Positions 1 to 25,241 of a stretch of 64,000 nucleotides of DNA are shown here, one piece after another. Numbering within the stretch: position 1 is the first letter of the stretch; every line of letters starts with the position of its first letter. The translations under genes were made by a program, and so were the position numbers. Under the pieces are notes generated by a model that did no database searches, had not been told where the DNA came from, and saw only the letters and a program-made list of their open reading frames with translations. This DNA is from Amorphochlora amoebiformis (lineage: Eukaryota; Cercozoa; Chlorarachniophyceae), in the NCBI GenBank assembly GCA_054601695.1, contig BAAHQB010000173.1, positions 248,001 through 312,000 on the forward strand, given 5' to 3'.

Positions 1-9826
<9,826 letters not shown>

Positions 9827-10220
9827 GGCGATGGGTGTTCTCTTGGGTCTTTCAGCGCCGAAAAGCAGGGTTTTTTCTCCGGGAGTTGGGAAGCTTGTGG
9901 CCTGTGGGTGGAGACAGCTTCGCAGCACGCAGGCAACCGCCTGAGAATCGAGCCGAAATGTTGTTCATGTTTTTTTTTTTCGGTTTCCTTTTTATAGAAT
10001 CTGGATACATAACGACATGTCACTTAGTCATCGTTACGTAACGTCGTATCACGTAGAATTTCGATACAAGCTGGCGCGTCACGATACAGGTTGCTGTGTC
10101 ACGGCATCGAGGGGCTATGTCACAAGGATAACCATTTTCGCCCACATTCATCCTCGACTGTTTGAATGGCCGCCTTCCCAGTTATATCGGTCGGGCTCTG
10201 TCTCCTTATCGCATCGACCC
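9827..10220. promoter_or_regulatory. candidate bidirectional promoter region
   Basis: A 394 bp unique, repeat-free interval lies between the divergent starts at 9826 (minus) and 10221 (plus). It contains repeated short palindromic-looking GTCAC/TACGT motifs (tcacttagtcatcgttacgtaacg, given as separate short words in the sequence at 10020-10110). No TATA box can be called in so AT-rich a setting. The call rests on position only. Confidence 0.35.
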
Positions 10221-10587
10221 ATGGCGTCCGCTCTCCCGTCGCTGGAGGAATTCAAGTGGTATTAGTCTTTCAGGGACAAAAGTTGGGAGTCGATGCGACT
10301 TCGGTGGTTTTGGGCGGGAAATATGGCGGTTCATCCCCGTCGGGATTATACTTAAGTTAGACGCCAGAAGTACACATGAATGTGAGCTGTATGTATTTTT
10401 CCGCACCGGCATATATTGATTTTCGAAAAAAATTGGTATTCGCGTTTCATATGTCAAGATTTGACAGGCAGGAAGCTGGTCCAAGACTATGGTTGAAAGA
10501 TTCTGGCAAGGGCCGGGCTCTGCAGGGCTCGACCCACCGCCGGAGCACTTGCCGCTCAGGCCTCCGCCTCGAACCAGGCCGAAGTAA
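10221..10587 (+). CDS. possible small two-exon gene, product unknown
   Basis: This lies in a GC-richer, repeat-free island. An ATG at 10221 in good context opens MASALPSLEEFK and runs into possible donors at 10257 (GTGGTA) or 10259 (GTATTA). A good acceptor at 10466-10467 (TTTGACAG) opens 10468-10587, which ends at TAA 10585-10587 and reads SWSKTMVERFWQGPG, then LDPPPEHLPLRPPPRTRPK. That frame is protein-like, but it does not join the first exon in phase. A second frame (QEAGPRLWLKDSGKG) does join in phase. The structure is therefore unresolved and a middle exon may be missing. The start is 395 bp from, and divergent to, the start of the Gly/Tyr-rich gene. Confidence 0.35.
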
Positions 10588-10703
10588 CTGATACATTACA
10601 GCCTGTGAATATATGCAAGTGCTATACAGATGTATGTTATAATATGTATTGTATAATATGATTCATGCTTATATTTATATGTATATATATATATATAATA
10701 TAA

Positions 10704-10778
<75 letters not shown>

Positions 10779-10841
10779 ATATAAATATGTATATGTTATA
10801 TATGTCTGTATATGTAGATATCTTCACATACATACATACAT

Positions 10842-10893
<52 letters not shown>

Positions 10894-10908
10894 CTAATTG
10901 AGTACCAC

Positions 10909-13564
<2,656 letters not shown>

Positions 13565-13616
13565 ATCAAAGTCTTCTAATACATAAATACGTTTTTAATA
13601 TGTAACATATATATAC

Positions 13617-13648
<32 letters not shown>

Positions 13649-13726
13649 ATATATATATATATTATGTGTGTGTACGTATGTGTATATCCATATGCATGTA
13701 TATATTTTATACACATTCACACACAC

Positions 13727-13759
<33 letters not shown>

Positions 13760-14084
13760 GAAATATATATTTGTAATATTCATATGCATTCACGTATATG
13801 TGTATATACATACAACACATACAAACATACACATATGCACATATACATATACATACACACAAAAACACACACACACACATAAACACAACACATGAACAAA
13901 ACACATACACATTCCTTCTCTTCACACGTGTCCATACATACACAACATATTATCCTTGTATTCGAAAAATTAAACATATACATACTCAGACTCTCGGAAA
14001 CATACTCCCCTAGCTCTAGTCCCAAAATCAGCACTAATCAACTCTCCCTTCTCGACTTCAAGGTTCGAATCTTAACCTATATTC
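13565..14084. repeat. mixed TA/CA microsatellite
   Basis: TA and (CACA)n/(TATG)n repeats, followed by about 120 bp of unique sequence near 13960-14080 with no splice-like coding signal. Confidence 0.65.
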
Positions 14085-14395
14085 AATTTTTTTTTTTATT
14101 TTTTCGCTCAGTCTCGTCTTTCACTTTCACTCTCTGTCTCTCTTTTTTTCTCTCTCTCTTTCTCTTTTCTCTATCTCTCTCTCTCCTCTCTTTTCTCTCT
14201 CTCTTCTCTCCTCTCTTTTCTCTCTCTCTCTCTCTCCTCTCTTTTCTCTCTCTCTCTCTCTCCTCTCTTTTCTCTCTCTCTCTCCTCTCTTTTCTCTCTC
14301 TCTCTCTCCTCTCTTTTCTCTCTCTCTCTCTTCTCTCTTTTCTCTGTCTCTCTAAATGTATATATCTCTCTCTAAAGATCTCTCTATCTATCTAT
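14085..14395 (+). repeat. pyrimidine tract (CTCTCT/TTTTCTC)n
   Basis: About 300 bp of nearly pure C/T with a loose ~28 bp period (ctctctctcctctcttttct). The Ser/Leu/Phe open frame across it is a repeat artefact. Confidence 0.85.
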
Positions 14396-14700
14396 CTTTT
14401 TGGTGCGACCCTAACCCCAGGTAAAATCCTGTATGTATTGTGATATAATATAAGGTAATGTAATATAGTATAGTTAAATTTGATACAATAGAATGTGAAT
14501 ATATGTATATATATATGTAACATATTATACATACAATTCATATTTATATACTATGTATATATACATATATACATATTATATGTAAATACATATATTCATA
14601 TACATACATATATATATATACACCTATAAAAATCGTAAGCTAAAATCAAAGAACTTACAGCGCCCTTAGATTAAATTACTGTATATTATATCCCATTATA

Positions 14701-14738
<38 letters not shown>

Positions 14739-14810
14739 TAGATATATATATATATATATATTACAATACAGTATAGTTTTCTTTAATAAAGCGTATAGTG
14801 TATATTATAT

Positions 14811-15200
14811 CACATTATAGTGTATATTAGATTACAATACAGTATATTTTTCTATAATAAAGCGGGGAAAGTATATTCAATACACTACTGTATATTACAT
14901 CACATTATAGTGTATATTAGATTACAATACAGTATATTTTTCTATAATAAAGCGGGAAAAGTATATTCAATACACTACTGTATATTACATCACATTATAG
15001 TGTATATTAGATTACAATACGGTATATTTTTCTATAATAAAGCGGGGAAAGTATATTCAATACACTACTGTATATTATATCACATTACAGTGTATATTAG
15101 ATTACAATACAGTATATTTTTCTATAATAAAGCGGGAAAGTCTATATATACTGTGTATTATTACAATACAGTACATTTTTCTATAATAAAGCGGGGAAAG
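14811..15200 (+). repeat. 120 bp tandem repeat, about 3.5 copies plus a shortened copy
   Basis: Units begin near 14811, 14901, 15021 and 15081-15100 and differ by only a few bases; the spacing is 120 bp. Each contains tctataataaagcgggg and gtatattcaatacacta. Because 120 is a multiple of three, one frame stays open across the array, but its Tyr/Ile/His-rich content is not protein-like. The last unit runs directly into the proposed first exon at 15216. Confidence 0.85.
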
Positions 15201-15215
15201 TCTTGTGATTTCGAG

Positions 15216-15382
15216 ATGTCTGCCACTGACGCCGATAATCTGTTTGCCAATCAACCCTTGGGTACCTATATAATGTATGTATATATATATATATATATAT
15301 GTAATGTATATAAATGTTTGTGTGTTTGTACATCTGCAACTCTCGCCGAATCAACCCTTGGGTACCTATATAGTATATATAC

Positions 15383-15414
<32 letters not shown>

Positions 15415-15499
15415 GTGTGTGTATGCATATATTGATTAATATGTGTCTATGTATATACATATATATATATATATATATATTATAAATGTACATATATAT

Positions 15500-15533
<34 letters not shown>

Positions 15534-15667
15534 CATGTAGAATGTTATGACTTTGAGATTGCCACAACTGACGCATATAATATACATACATACACATACA
15601 TATATATACATATACATATACATATGTATGTATCCTGAACCCTTGAACGCCAAGACCATGAAGTGTA

Positions 15668-15718
<51 letters not shown>

Positions 15719-15735
15719 ACATACACGAAAATTAT

Positions 15736-15768
<33 letters not shown>

Positions 15769-16044
15769 CATATATATATCACATATACATATAACCTCAG
15801 TCGCTATTCTCGTCGATATCTCAGACCCTCGAAATCCCAAACAATACGCTACAGGTACTAACCCTAACCCTAACCCTAACCCTAACCCTAACCCTAACCC
15901 TAACCGAGTCAATGGTCCTCGGACTAAGACATGCTGAATAACCTTATCCTAACCCTAATCTCTAACCCTAATCTCTAACCCTAACCCTAACCGTAATCCT
16001 ATAACCTTATGAACTATTTTTATATGTATATATATATATTATTT

Positions 16045-16126
<82 letters not shown>

Positions 16127-16195
16127 TATGTATATATATGTATAAATAAAGCTTGAACTCGAGTTGTGTGATTCAATAGCGAGATTGGTTGTCCG

Positions 16196-16237
<42 letters not shown>

Positions 16238-16343
16238 GTAGATACATACATATATACATTTTACATATATATATGCCTGATTTCGCGTATGTGTGATTAA
16301 ATAGCATTGGTTGTCTGGGTTTATACATATATATATATATATA

Positions 16344-16378
<35 letters not shown>

Positions 16379-16497
16379 AATATATACATTATGTGCATAA
16401 ATATTATACATATATGTGATTAAATAGCATAGGTCTGATATAGTCTAATTCTGAACAACTTTACATATGTACATATATATATATATATATATATACA

Positions 16498-16573
<76 letters not shown>

Positions 16574-16768
16574 CATATATCATATATATATATATATATA
16601 TGTCATATATATACATATATATATATATATATGTATATCATATATCATATATATATAAGTCATATATATATATATATTTAAATGTATATATATATATATA
16701 TATATCTTGAAGTCGAGTATTTTTGATTTACCAGATGATTTGTCTGGATCTCCTGTGAAAGAGAAGAA

Positions 16769-16833
<65 letters not shown>

Positions 16834-16991
16834 GCAACGTGGGTTTTTCTGAGTTTCTTGTGAAAGAGAAGGGTAGGAATATCATACATATATGTATATT
16901 ATGTATATATATATATATACATATATGTATATATTATATATATGTATATATATATGTGTGTGTGTGTGTGTGTATAATGTATACAATATCT

Positions 16992-17028
<37 letters not shown>

Positions 17029-17143
17029 AATATATACATACATATATATATATATATATATATGTATATGTATATATAGCAAGATTGGGTTTGTCTGGGT
17101 TTACTGTGAGAGAAATGAGTCTTACAAGTCAGGAAGGAGAAGG
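15216..17143 (+). CDS. unrecognised protein, first three exons (partial)
   Basis: Exons are 15216-15261, 15801-15854 and 17080-17143. The ATG at 15216 opens [15 protein letters not shown] and the exon ends in phase 1 at GTACCT. The second exon joins in phase as [18 protein letters not shown]. The third, phase 1 in and phase 2 out, reads [20 protein letters not shown]. The second donor (CAG/GTACTAACCCTAACCC) opens straight into telomeric repeats. Copies of the first exon's parts lie at about 15331-15370 and 15546-15580. Copies of the third lie at about 16142-16200, 16274-16322, 16706-16770, 16830-16880, 17370-17427 and 17605-17670; most lack a splice site. No family recognised; the rest of the gene was not found. 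Confidence 0.45.
15855..16010. repeat. interstitial telomeric repeats (CCCTAA)n with one dispersed motif
   Basis: Eight near-perfect CCCTAA units at 15858-15905, then the dispersed motif gagtcaatggtcctcggac... at about 15905-15950, then degenerate units to 16005. Located just inside the second intron of the gene at 15216. Confidence 0.9.
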
Positions 17144-17160
17144 GTAGGATACATACATAC

Positions 17161-17208
<48 letters not shown>

Positions 17209-17321
17209 GTGTATATATATATATATATGTATGTTAATATATACATCAACATACGTATATCATATTTTTTATATATACATATACATATATATATTTTTGT
17301 AGTATATATATATATATATAT

Positions 17322-17363
<42 letters not shown>

Positions 17364-17424
17364 TATATATACATCTGAGTTTACTGTGAGAGAAATGAAG
17401 CTTACAACTCAGGAAGGAGAAGGG

Positions 17425-17455
<31 letters not shown>

Positions 17456-17479
17456 ATATATATATATCATATATATGAG

Positions 17480-17533
<54 letters not shown>

Positions 17534-17569
17534 TACACCTAGATATATGCATATACATTTATATATATA

Positions 17570-17601
<32 letters not shown>

Positions 17602-17670
17602 TATGTATATATACATCTGGGTTTACTGTGAGAGAAATGAGGCTCACAACTCAGGAAGGAGAAGGGTAGA
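16142..17670 (+). repeat. decayed tandem series of exon-containing units
   Basis: Related islands recur every 130-300 bp, separated by TA arrays. Early ones share gtgattnaatagc...attggttgtctggg; later ones share gggtttactgtgagagaaatga and caggaaggagaaggg. They look like successive duplications of one exon plus its edges, with only the copy at 17080-17143 keeping both splice sites in the right phase. Confidence 0.65.
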
Positions 17671-17784
17671 AATATATATATACATAATATATATATATAT
17701 ATATAAATGTATATATAAATATGTATGTATATATAAATATATCTAAATATATATATAAATATATATATATAATGTATATATATA

Positions 17785-17827
<43 letters not shown>

Positions 17828-17900
17828 TGTATATACAAACACATAAAATACGAATATATATGCGTATACATCATATATAATATAGAATATACATATATAT
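17144..17900. repeat. (TA)n microsatellite
   Basis: TA arrays with the last two islands of the tandem exon series. No other gene signal. Confidence 0.7.
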
Positions 17901-18281
17901 ATCGTTAGCGCAATGGCATAGTAGATGGTAGCCCAGAGTTTGATTCAAGTCCGTTCGAGTGATGTCAATGATGAAGGGAAATTCCCGAGCAGTTCATTCA
18001 GGAAATTTCTGGGAATGTTCTAAATTCTCGAACGCACTGGAATATTCGGGGAAGTTCTGGAAGCGTGATATGGCGTGACGTCATGTTTTGTCACGGTATA
18101 TCTGGAAGCCCGATACTACCGGGTGCTACCCGGTACAACCGGCAAGGTAATCTCCGAGCAATCTCCGGGATCTCCAGCGATCTCCAGCTATTTGTAGTAT
18201 ACGCAGGGCTATACTTCAACACGCTATCGATATCTACTCTTCGAGCCGCGTCCCCTCATAGTATTTAGATCGTTGCTTTAA

Positions 18282-18283
<2 letters not shown>
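17901..18283 (+). mobile_element. SINE-like element with tRNA-like head
   Basis: Near the 5' end, tagcgcaatgg at 17906-17916 matches a Pol III A box. attcaagtcc at 17943-17952 (or gttcgagtga just after) matches a B box; the spacing is tRNA-like. The body includes atattcggggaagttctgg, gcgtgacgtcatg, actaccgggtgctaccc and clustered gatctccag words. It ends near atcgttgctttaacg, followed by TA repeat. A diverged relative lacking the tRNA-like head lies inverted at about 32625-32945, so this is a dispersed repeat and not a unique gene. Confidence 0.6.
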
Positions 18284-18318
<35 letters not shown>

Positions 18319-19184
18319 TGTGTATATATTTATATATATACATACACGCACAGACACCGCAAAATGACCGCTGATTTCTACTCTCCTGACAAAAGACAAA
18401 AAGTACCCAAACCTTAGCTTACGCTTAGAGTTAGGGTTTAAGACTTACACTAACCCTTTAATGTATGCATATGTATATATATTTAATGACACATATACAC
18501 ATATAGATACCCCATAAGGGTTTTCAGGGCTTAGATTAACGAAATTCTCACATATTTCCACCAACCCTAACGCTAACCCTAACCCTAACCCTAATCTAAC
18601 CCTAACAGCCCTAACCCTAGCTTACCCTAGGCTTAATCCTGACCCTAATCAGGTTGGAGGTCTGTTTGGTGTCCTTCGAATATCCCTCAGGCGCGACGCG
18701 TACGGCCAAAATCATGAAAACTCTACAGCCTAACTTAGCCATTTTTCCCTAATCTTAACCCTAACCGTCTGTTGTGTCAATGGTCATCGGACTAAAATAT
18801 GCTGAATAATCTACTAACCATCTGCTGAGGTCGCTCCCAGCATAACTGCCTCACTAAAGTGGCGGAGTTAATAGCCCTAGGGTTAAGATATATGCTGAGT
18901 AATCTGATACAAACCCTAACCCTTAACCTATTGGTTAGGTGTAGTGAGGTAAATATCCGAAAGTTTCTGCTTGTTGGAGAACACATGTGTGTAAATCCGA
19001 ATCTGCTGAAAAATAGAGGGCGGGAGGGGGGAGGCCACGTGCGTTTGGAGGTGAGGGAGTGAGTGTGTGTGAGTGTGTGTGTGTGTGTGTGTTTATGTGC
19101 GCTTTGTGGATTATATATATGAATCTATGTATTATATATGTACGTATATATATATATATATATATATAAGTAGAAGTATATAAA

Positions 19185-19235
<51 letters not shown>

Positions 19236-19421
19236 AAATATTTATCTATGATGTGTATGAGTATGTATTATTCGTATATACATACATATGTATATATATA
19301 TATATATAATGTATACAAAACATATACATATATGGATGCCAGGATCCGAAAATACCGAAAAAATCTCTAAGAATCCGCGAGGAAATTTCTCCTATCTTTA
19401 GGAACCCGAGGTATAATACAA

Positions 19422-19452
<31 letters not shown>

Positions 19453-19508
19453 CATATATAAATATATATATATATATGCATATGTATGTGTGTTCGTATG
19501 TATACATA

Positions 19509-19544
<36 letters not shown>

Positions 19545-19570
19545 TATAATATACATAATATGTTTATATA

Positions 19571-19601
<31 letters not shown>

Positions 19602-19678
19602 CTGTTTACATACACATAAATAGGCATATCTATCCACATACTGGTTTGTCGGAAGAAGCTGACGAAAGGAGAGAAGGA
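18284..19678. other. mixed unique, telomere-like and TA sequence
   Basis: Short CCCTAA arrays at 18560-18640 and 18750-18770. A diverged copy of the dispersed telomere-linked motif at about 18774-18840. Then unique sequence to about 19060, a (TG)n run, TA arrays, and a 60 bp unique island at 19330-19420. No exon with matching splice ends was found. Confidence 0.5.
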
Positions 19679-20149
19679 GAGGGTCCAAATACACATACGA
19701 ATATTATACCAACGATACCTATACACTATTCAAATATCTGTTGTTTAATATGCGAGATATTGGTTACTCCCTTTCGAATATTCAGGTATATGTAGAAGCA
19801 GAGGGTCCAAATACACATACGAATATAATACCAACGATACTTATACACTATTCAAATATCTGTTGTTTAATATGTGAGATATTGGTTACTCCCTTTCGAA
19901 TATTCAGGTATATGTAGAAGCCGAGGGTCCAAATACACATACGAATATAATACCAACGATACTTATACACTATTCAAATATCTGTTGTTTAATATGTGAG
20001 ATATTGGTTACTCCCTTTCGAATATTCAGGTATATGTAGAAGCCGAGGGTCCAAATACACATACGAATATAATACCAACGATACTTATACACTATTCAAA
20101 TATCTGTTGTTTAATATGTGAGATATTGGTTACTCCCTTTCGAATATTC
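19679..20149 (+). repeat. 122 bp tandem repeat, four copies
   Basis: The word gggtccaaatacacatacga starts at 19681, 19803, 19925 and 20047, an exact 122 bp spacing. Copies differ at only a handful of sites. Each ends ttactccctttcgaatattcagg. 122 is not a multiple of three and no frame stays open, so this is a non-coding satellite-like array. Confidence 0.92.
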
Positions 20150-20495
20150 ATATATACATAAACATATATATATATATATATAAATATATATATATATGTA
20201 AACATATATATTTAGGTGATAATTATACAGCAGATGAGAGGAAAATGGAGAGGGGGGGGGGGGGGGGGTGAATGAAAAATCGAAGTTTGGTAGATATGAA
20301 GGAGATTAAAGAGGAACTGATGCCTATTTCAAAGGTCTTTTGTGTCTTTCCTAAACGTTGTATATATATGTGTGTATAAATATGTATGTGTATGTTTGTG
20401 ATATGTCTGTAGTGTGATGAAAATGTTCAAACTGTCGATTTTTTTATTTGGATGTGAATGTATGTGTGTGTATATATGTGTGTGTATCTATATAG

Positions 20496-20537
<42 letters not shown>

Positions 20538-20708
20538 TACATATATATATATATATAATATGTTGCATAAGGTATTTAAATATATAGATATATATATATA
20601 TATATGTATATCTATATATATATATGTACATATATATATATATATATGTATGTATATATATATATATGTATAAATATTATTGTATATGTGCATGTTTATC
20701 TAAATATG

Positions 20709-20764
<56 letters not shown>

Positions 20765-20862
20765 ACATATATATATATATAGAAAGATATATATATATAT
20801 ACTATAGTATACATGTACGAACAATAAGCATAAAAAATGATATGATATGATATATACATGTG

Positions 20863-20905
<43 letters not shown>

Positions 20906-20976
20906 ATATATATTTTATAATATGTATATATATATATATATTATATACATATATAAATATATATATATATATATAT

Positions 20977-21014
<38 letters not shown>

Positions 21015-21183
21015 TTTATAATATGTATATATATATAGGTATATATATATATGTATATATGTATACATGTATACATGTGAGTGTATGTTTGTATATGCTT
21101 GTAAAATGTGTAAACATTATCCACATTCTCCAGTATCTATACGATATATATATATACATATATATATATATATTATATATATA

Positions 21184-21220
<37 letters not shown>

Positions 21221-21230
21221 ACTTAAACCC
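20150..21230. repeat. (TA)n microsatellite with a poly-G run
   Basis: TA arrays with short unique pieces at 20220-20450 (including a run of about 18 G at 20254-20271) and 21085-21150. No gene is supported. Confidence 0.7.
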
Positions 21231-21267
21231 CAGCCACGACCCTTCAACCCCCCCCAAATCCCTCGGT

Positions 21268-22772
21268 GGAAACCCTAACCCTAACCCTAACCCTAACCCT
21301 AACGTCTCCCCCAGCATGACAGCCCCAAACCTAACCCTAACTCTAACCCTAACCAATAATAACCCTAACCCTTACAACCCGCGCTAACCTTAACCCTAAC
21401 CCTAACCCTAACCCTAACCCTAACCCTAACCCTATCTATCCATCCTAACACCAATAATAACCCTAACCCTTACAAACCGCGCTAACCCTAATCCAAACCC
21501 TAACTCTAACCCTAACCCTAACCCTAACCCTAACCCTAACCTAACCCTATCTATCCATCCTAACACCAATAATAACCCTAATCCTTACAAGCCGCGCTAA
21601 CCCTAATCCTAACCCTAACCCTAACCCTAACCCTAACTCTAACCCTAACCCTATCTATCCATCCTAACACCAATAATAACCCTAATCCTTACAAACCGAG
21701 CTAACCCTAACCCTAACCCTAACCCTAACCCTAACCCTAACCCTATCTATCCATCCTAACATCAATAATGACCCTAATCCTCACAAACCGCGCTAACCCT
21801 AACCCTAACCCTAACCCTAACCCTAACCCTAATCCTGCCCCTAACCCTAACCCTATCTATCCATCCTAACGTCAATAATAACCCTAACCCTTACAAAAGC
21901 GCGCTAACCCTAACCCTAACCCTAACCCTAACCCTAACCCTGACCCTATCCCTAACCCTATCTATCCATCCTAACACCAATAATAACCCTAATCCTTACA
22001 AACCGCGCTAACCTAACCCTAACCCTAACCCTAACCCTAACGCTAACCCTAACCCTAACCCTAGTCCTAACCCTCGACTTTGATCACCCCAACCATAACT
22101 ATAACCCTAACACTAACCCTAACCCTAACGCTAACCCTAACCCTATATGTCACCCTAATCCTATATGTCACCCCTAACCCTAACCCTAACCCTACATGTC
22201 ACTCATAACCCTAACCTTAACCCAAACCGTAACCCTAACCCTAACCGAGTCAATGGTCCTCGGCCTAAGACATGTAGAATAATCTGATCCTAACCCCAAC
22301 CCTAACCCTAACCCTAACCCTATATCCAACCCTAACCCTAACCCTAACTCTAGCTCACTGCGGTCCGTTATGGTCCAAACCGAGCCTGATATGAGAGAAG
22401 AAGAAATGGAGAAGGATGTTGCTGAAAAGTATAGCGAGACTCGGGGTATGATTAGGATTAGGGTTAGGGTTAGGGTTAGGGTTAGGGTTAGGGTTAGGGT
22501 TAGGGTTAGGGTTAGGGTTAGGGTTAGGATCAGATTAGGCTATTCAGCATGTCTTAGTCCGAGGATGATTAATTCCTCAACACTGTGGGGCAAGGTGAGG
22601 TTTAGGGTAAGGGTTAGGGTTAGGATTAGGGTTGTAATTTGGTTTGGTTGGAGTGATAATTTTAACCTCTAACCTGAACCCTAACCCTAACCCTAACCCT
22701 AACCCTAACCCTAATCCCAACCCTAGTTGTAACGATACCCAATCCTATGTTTATCTACTATATACATTTGGT

Positions 22773-22810
<38 letters not shown>

Positions 22811-23144
22811 CCTATCCAGAGATACAGGGATCGGAAGATGTGGATACAGGTACAACCTAACCCTAACCCTAACCCTAACCCTAACCCTAACCCTAACCCT
22901 AACCCTAACCCCACAATCTGGAGGAGTCAATGGTCCTCGGACTAAGACATGCTGAATAACCTGATCCTAACCCTAACACTAATCCTAACCCTAACCCTAA
23001 GATCTAGATTTTCGTTAGCCCAGATGTTAGGGTTAGGGTTAGGGTTAGGGTTAGGGTTAGGGTTAGGGTTAGTATTAGGGTTACGGAAGTCTTGAGCTAA
23101 CATATATGCTATTGGATGAGATCTGGGGGATATACATATATACA

Positions 23145-23194
<50 letters not shown>

Positions 23195-23213
23195 ATACAC
23201 ACATATATATATG

Positions 23214-23311
<98 letters not shown>

Positions 23312-23369
23312 GTATATATGACTGTAGTATGCAAACATGAACCATACTTGTACTTAGAAGAGGCTGTAA

Positions 23370-23408
<39 letters not shown>

Positions 23409-23567
23409 GTATGTATGTGTGCATGCATTTATGTGGATATGTATGTATGTATGTAGATGTGTATGTAAGTGCATACATACATATTTATATATACGTACTT
23501 ATATATATTTACACATTTATGTTAAATAATATATAATATACATATATATATATGTGTATATTTCAAC

Positions 23568-23600
<33 letters not shown>

Positions 23601-23662
23601 TCCAAACATTACACATATTCACATTCCACCCTATAACCCTATAACACACCAAAAAATATATA

Positions 23663-23709
<47 letters not shown>

Positions 23710-24600
23710 GTACATATATTATACATACATATATATATATATATATATATCCATACATACCTAAACCAGGTTACCTGGGCGCAATTGGTAACCCCCCGGC
23801 TATTGTCTTTAAAAAGCTTTCTGTCGACTACAACGGTCTATCTAACCCTAACCCTAACCCTAACCCTAACCCTAACCCTAACCCTAGCTGAATCTTAATT
23901 CTAACCCTAACTATGTCGACTACAACCTTAACCCCAAACCCTATTTTTACCCAAAAACAACCGTAATCGTATTAACATGTCCGAACTCCACTAACCCTAA
24001 TCTTCACCTTGAGACCCATTTCCACTAACCCTATCCTCTTAAACCCTAACCCTAACACTCTAACCCTAACCCTAACACTCTAACCCTAACCCTAACACTC
24101 TAACCCTAACCCTAACACTCTAACCCTAACCCTAAATCTCTAACACAACCCTTAGTCCGAATATTTGAATATAAAACCCTGACTTAACCATAATCCTGAA
24201 AACAACCTAACCCTATGTGTATTTTGTTCTGATTCTACCCTATCCTAACCCAGCTAAATCTAACCCTAACCCTAGCTAACCCTGACCCTAGCTAACCCTA
24301 GCTAACCCTAACCCTAACTGCAACCCTAATTCCGTGGTTTTAAGACGTTGATATCCCAAACTCGTGGCTGTGGGCGAGGCCACGGCATAACAAGTAATAC
24401 TAGGGTTAGGGTTAGGGTTAGGGTTAGGGTTAGGGTTAGGATCAGATTATTCAGCATATCTTAGTCCGAGGACCATTGACTCCTCCACAGAGTGGGGCTA
24501 TAGTGCTGTTAGCGATAACAAGCATTGCGGTTAGGGTTAGGGTTAGGGTTAGGGTTAGGGTTAGGGTTAGGGTTGCGGGGCTACGGTTAGGGTTAAAATT
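21268..24600. repeat. interstitial telomeric repeat block with higher-order structure and strand switches
   Basis: 21268-22350 is CCCTAA with a higher-order unit of about 100-115 bp holding ctatctatccatcctaac, accaataataaccctaatc and cttacaaaccgcgctaac, seen about seven times. Strand switches to TTAGGG at 22440-22640, back at 22677-22985, to TTAGGG at 23024-23085, to CCCTAA at 23845-24320, and to TTAGGG at 24400-24600. 24040-24140 has a 20 bp variant (taaccctaaccctaacactc) five times. Copies of the dispersed motif occur at about 22245, 22525, 22920 and 24438. TA arrays fill 22780-22810 and 23150-23770. Confidence 0.93.
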
Positions 24601-24609
24601 GGGGTCAGG

Positions 24610-24724
24610 ATTGGGATTTTGGGTGTGGATATATGTATGTGTATGTGTATGTATGTATATGTATATGTGTGTATATGTGTATATGTATGTATATATATAT
24701 ATATATATATGTATGTATATGTAA

Positions 24725-24769
<45 letters not shown>

Positions 24770-24821
24770 TGAGAATAATGTACATATATATATATATATA
24801 TGTGTAGGTATGTATATACGT

Positions 24822-24861
<40 letters not shown>

Positions 24862-25020
24862 GTATGTATGCATATTATATAATATATATATATAATATAC
24901 ATAGTACATTCAGGCGAGGATATGTATAAGAATGAGAATAATTTAATACATGTATATATACATATAGATATATATTCATATATATATATAATATAATATG
25001 CTTATGTATACACATATATG

Positions 25021-25060
<40 letters not shown>
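24610..25060. repeat. (TA)n/(TATG)n microsatellite
   Basis: TA and TATG repeats with no coding signal. Confidence 0.75.
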
Positions 25061-25063
<3 letters not shown>

Positions 25064-25067
25064 ATAG

Positions 25068-25163
25068 GCCCCTCCATTCCGAAGTTAAGACATTGGAGGA
25101 AAATAAAAATTCGGCCGCGAAAGTTCTGCAGGTTGGGTTGGACAGTCCGGTATACATATGTAC

Positions 25164-25194
<31 letters not shown>

Positions 25195-25208
25195 CATATG
25201 TACATATA

Positions 25209-25241
<33 letters not shown>

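Noticed and set aside
10276-10360. Exon directly after a 15 nt GTATTAGTCTTTCAG intron in the gene at 10221
   Set aside because: A 15 nt intron would be far shorter than any other here, so I left the junction unresolved.
14820-15485. 221-codon frame with a 40-residue repeat
   Set aside because: The frame is open only because the 120 bp repeat is a multiple of three; its composition (Tyr, Ile, His) reflects the AT-rich DNA.
14811-20149. CRISPR array
   Set aside because: The tandem repeats have no regular unique spacers and the sequence is clearly eukaryotic with introns.
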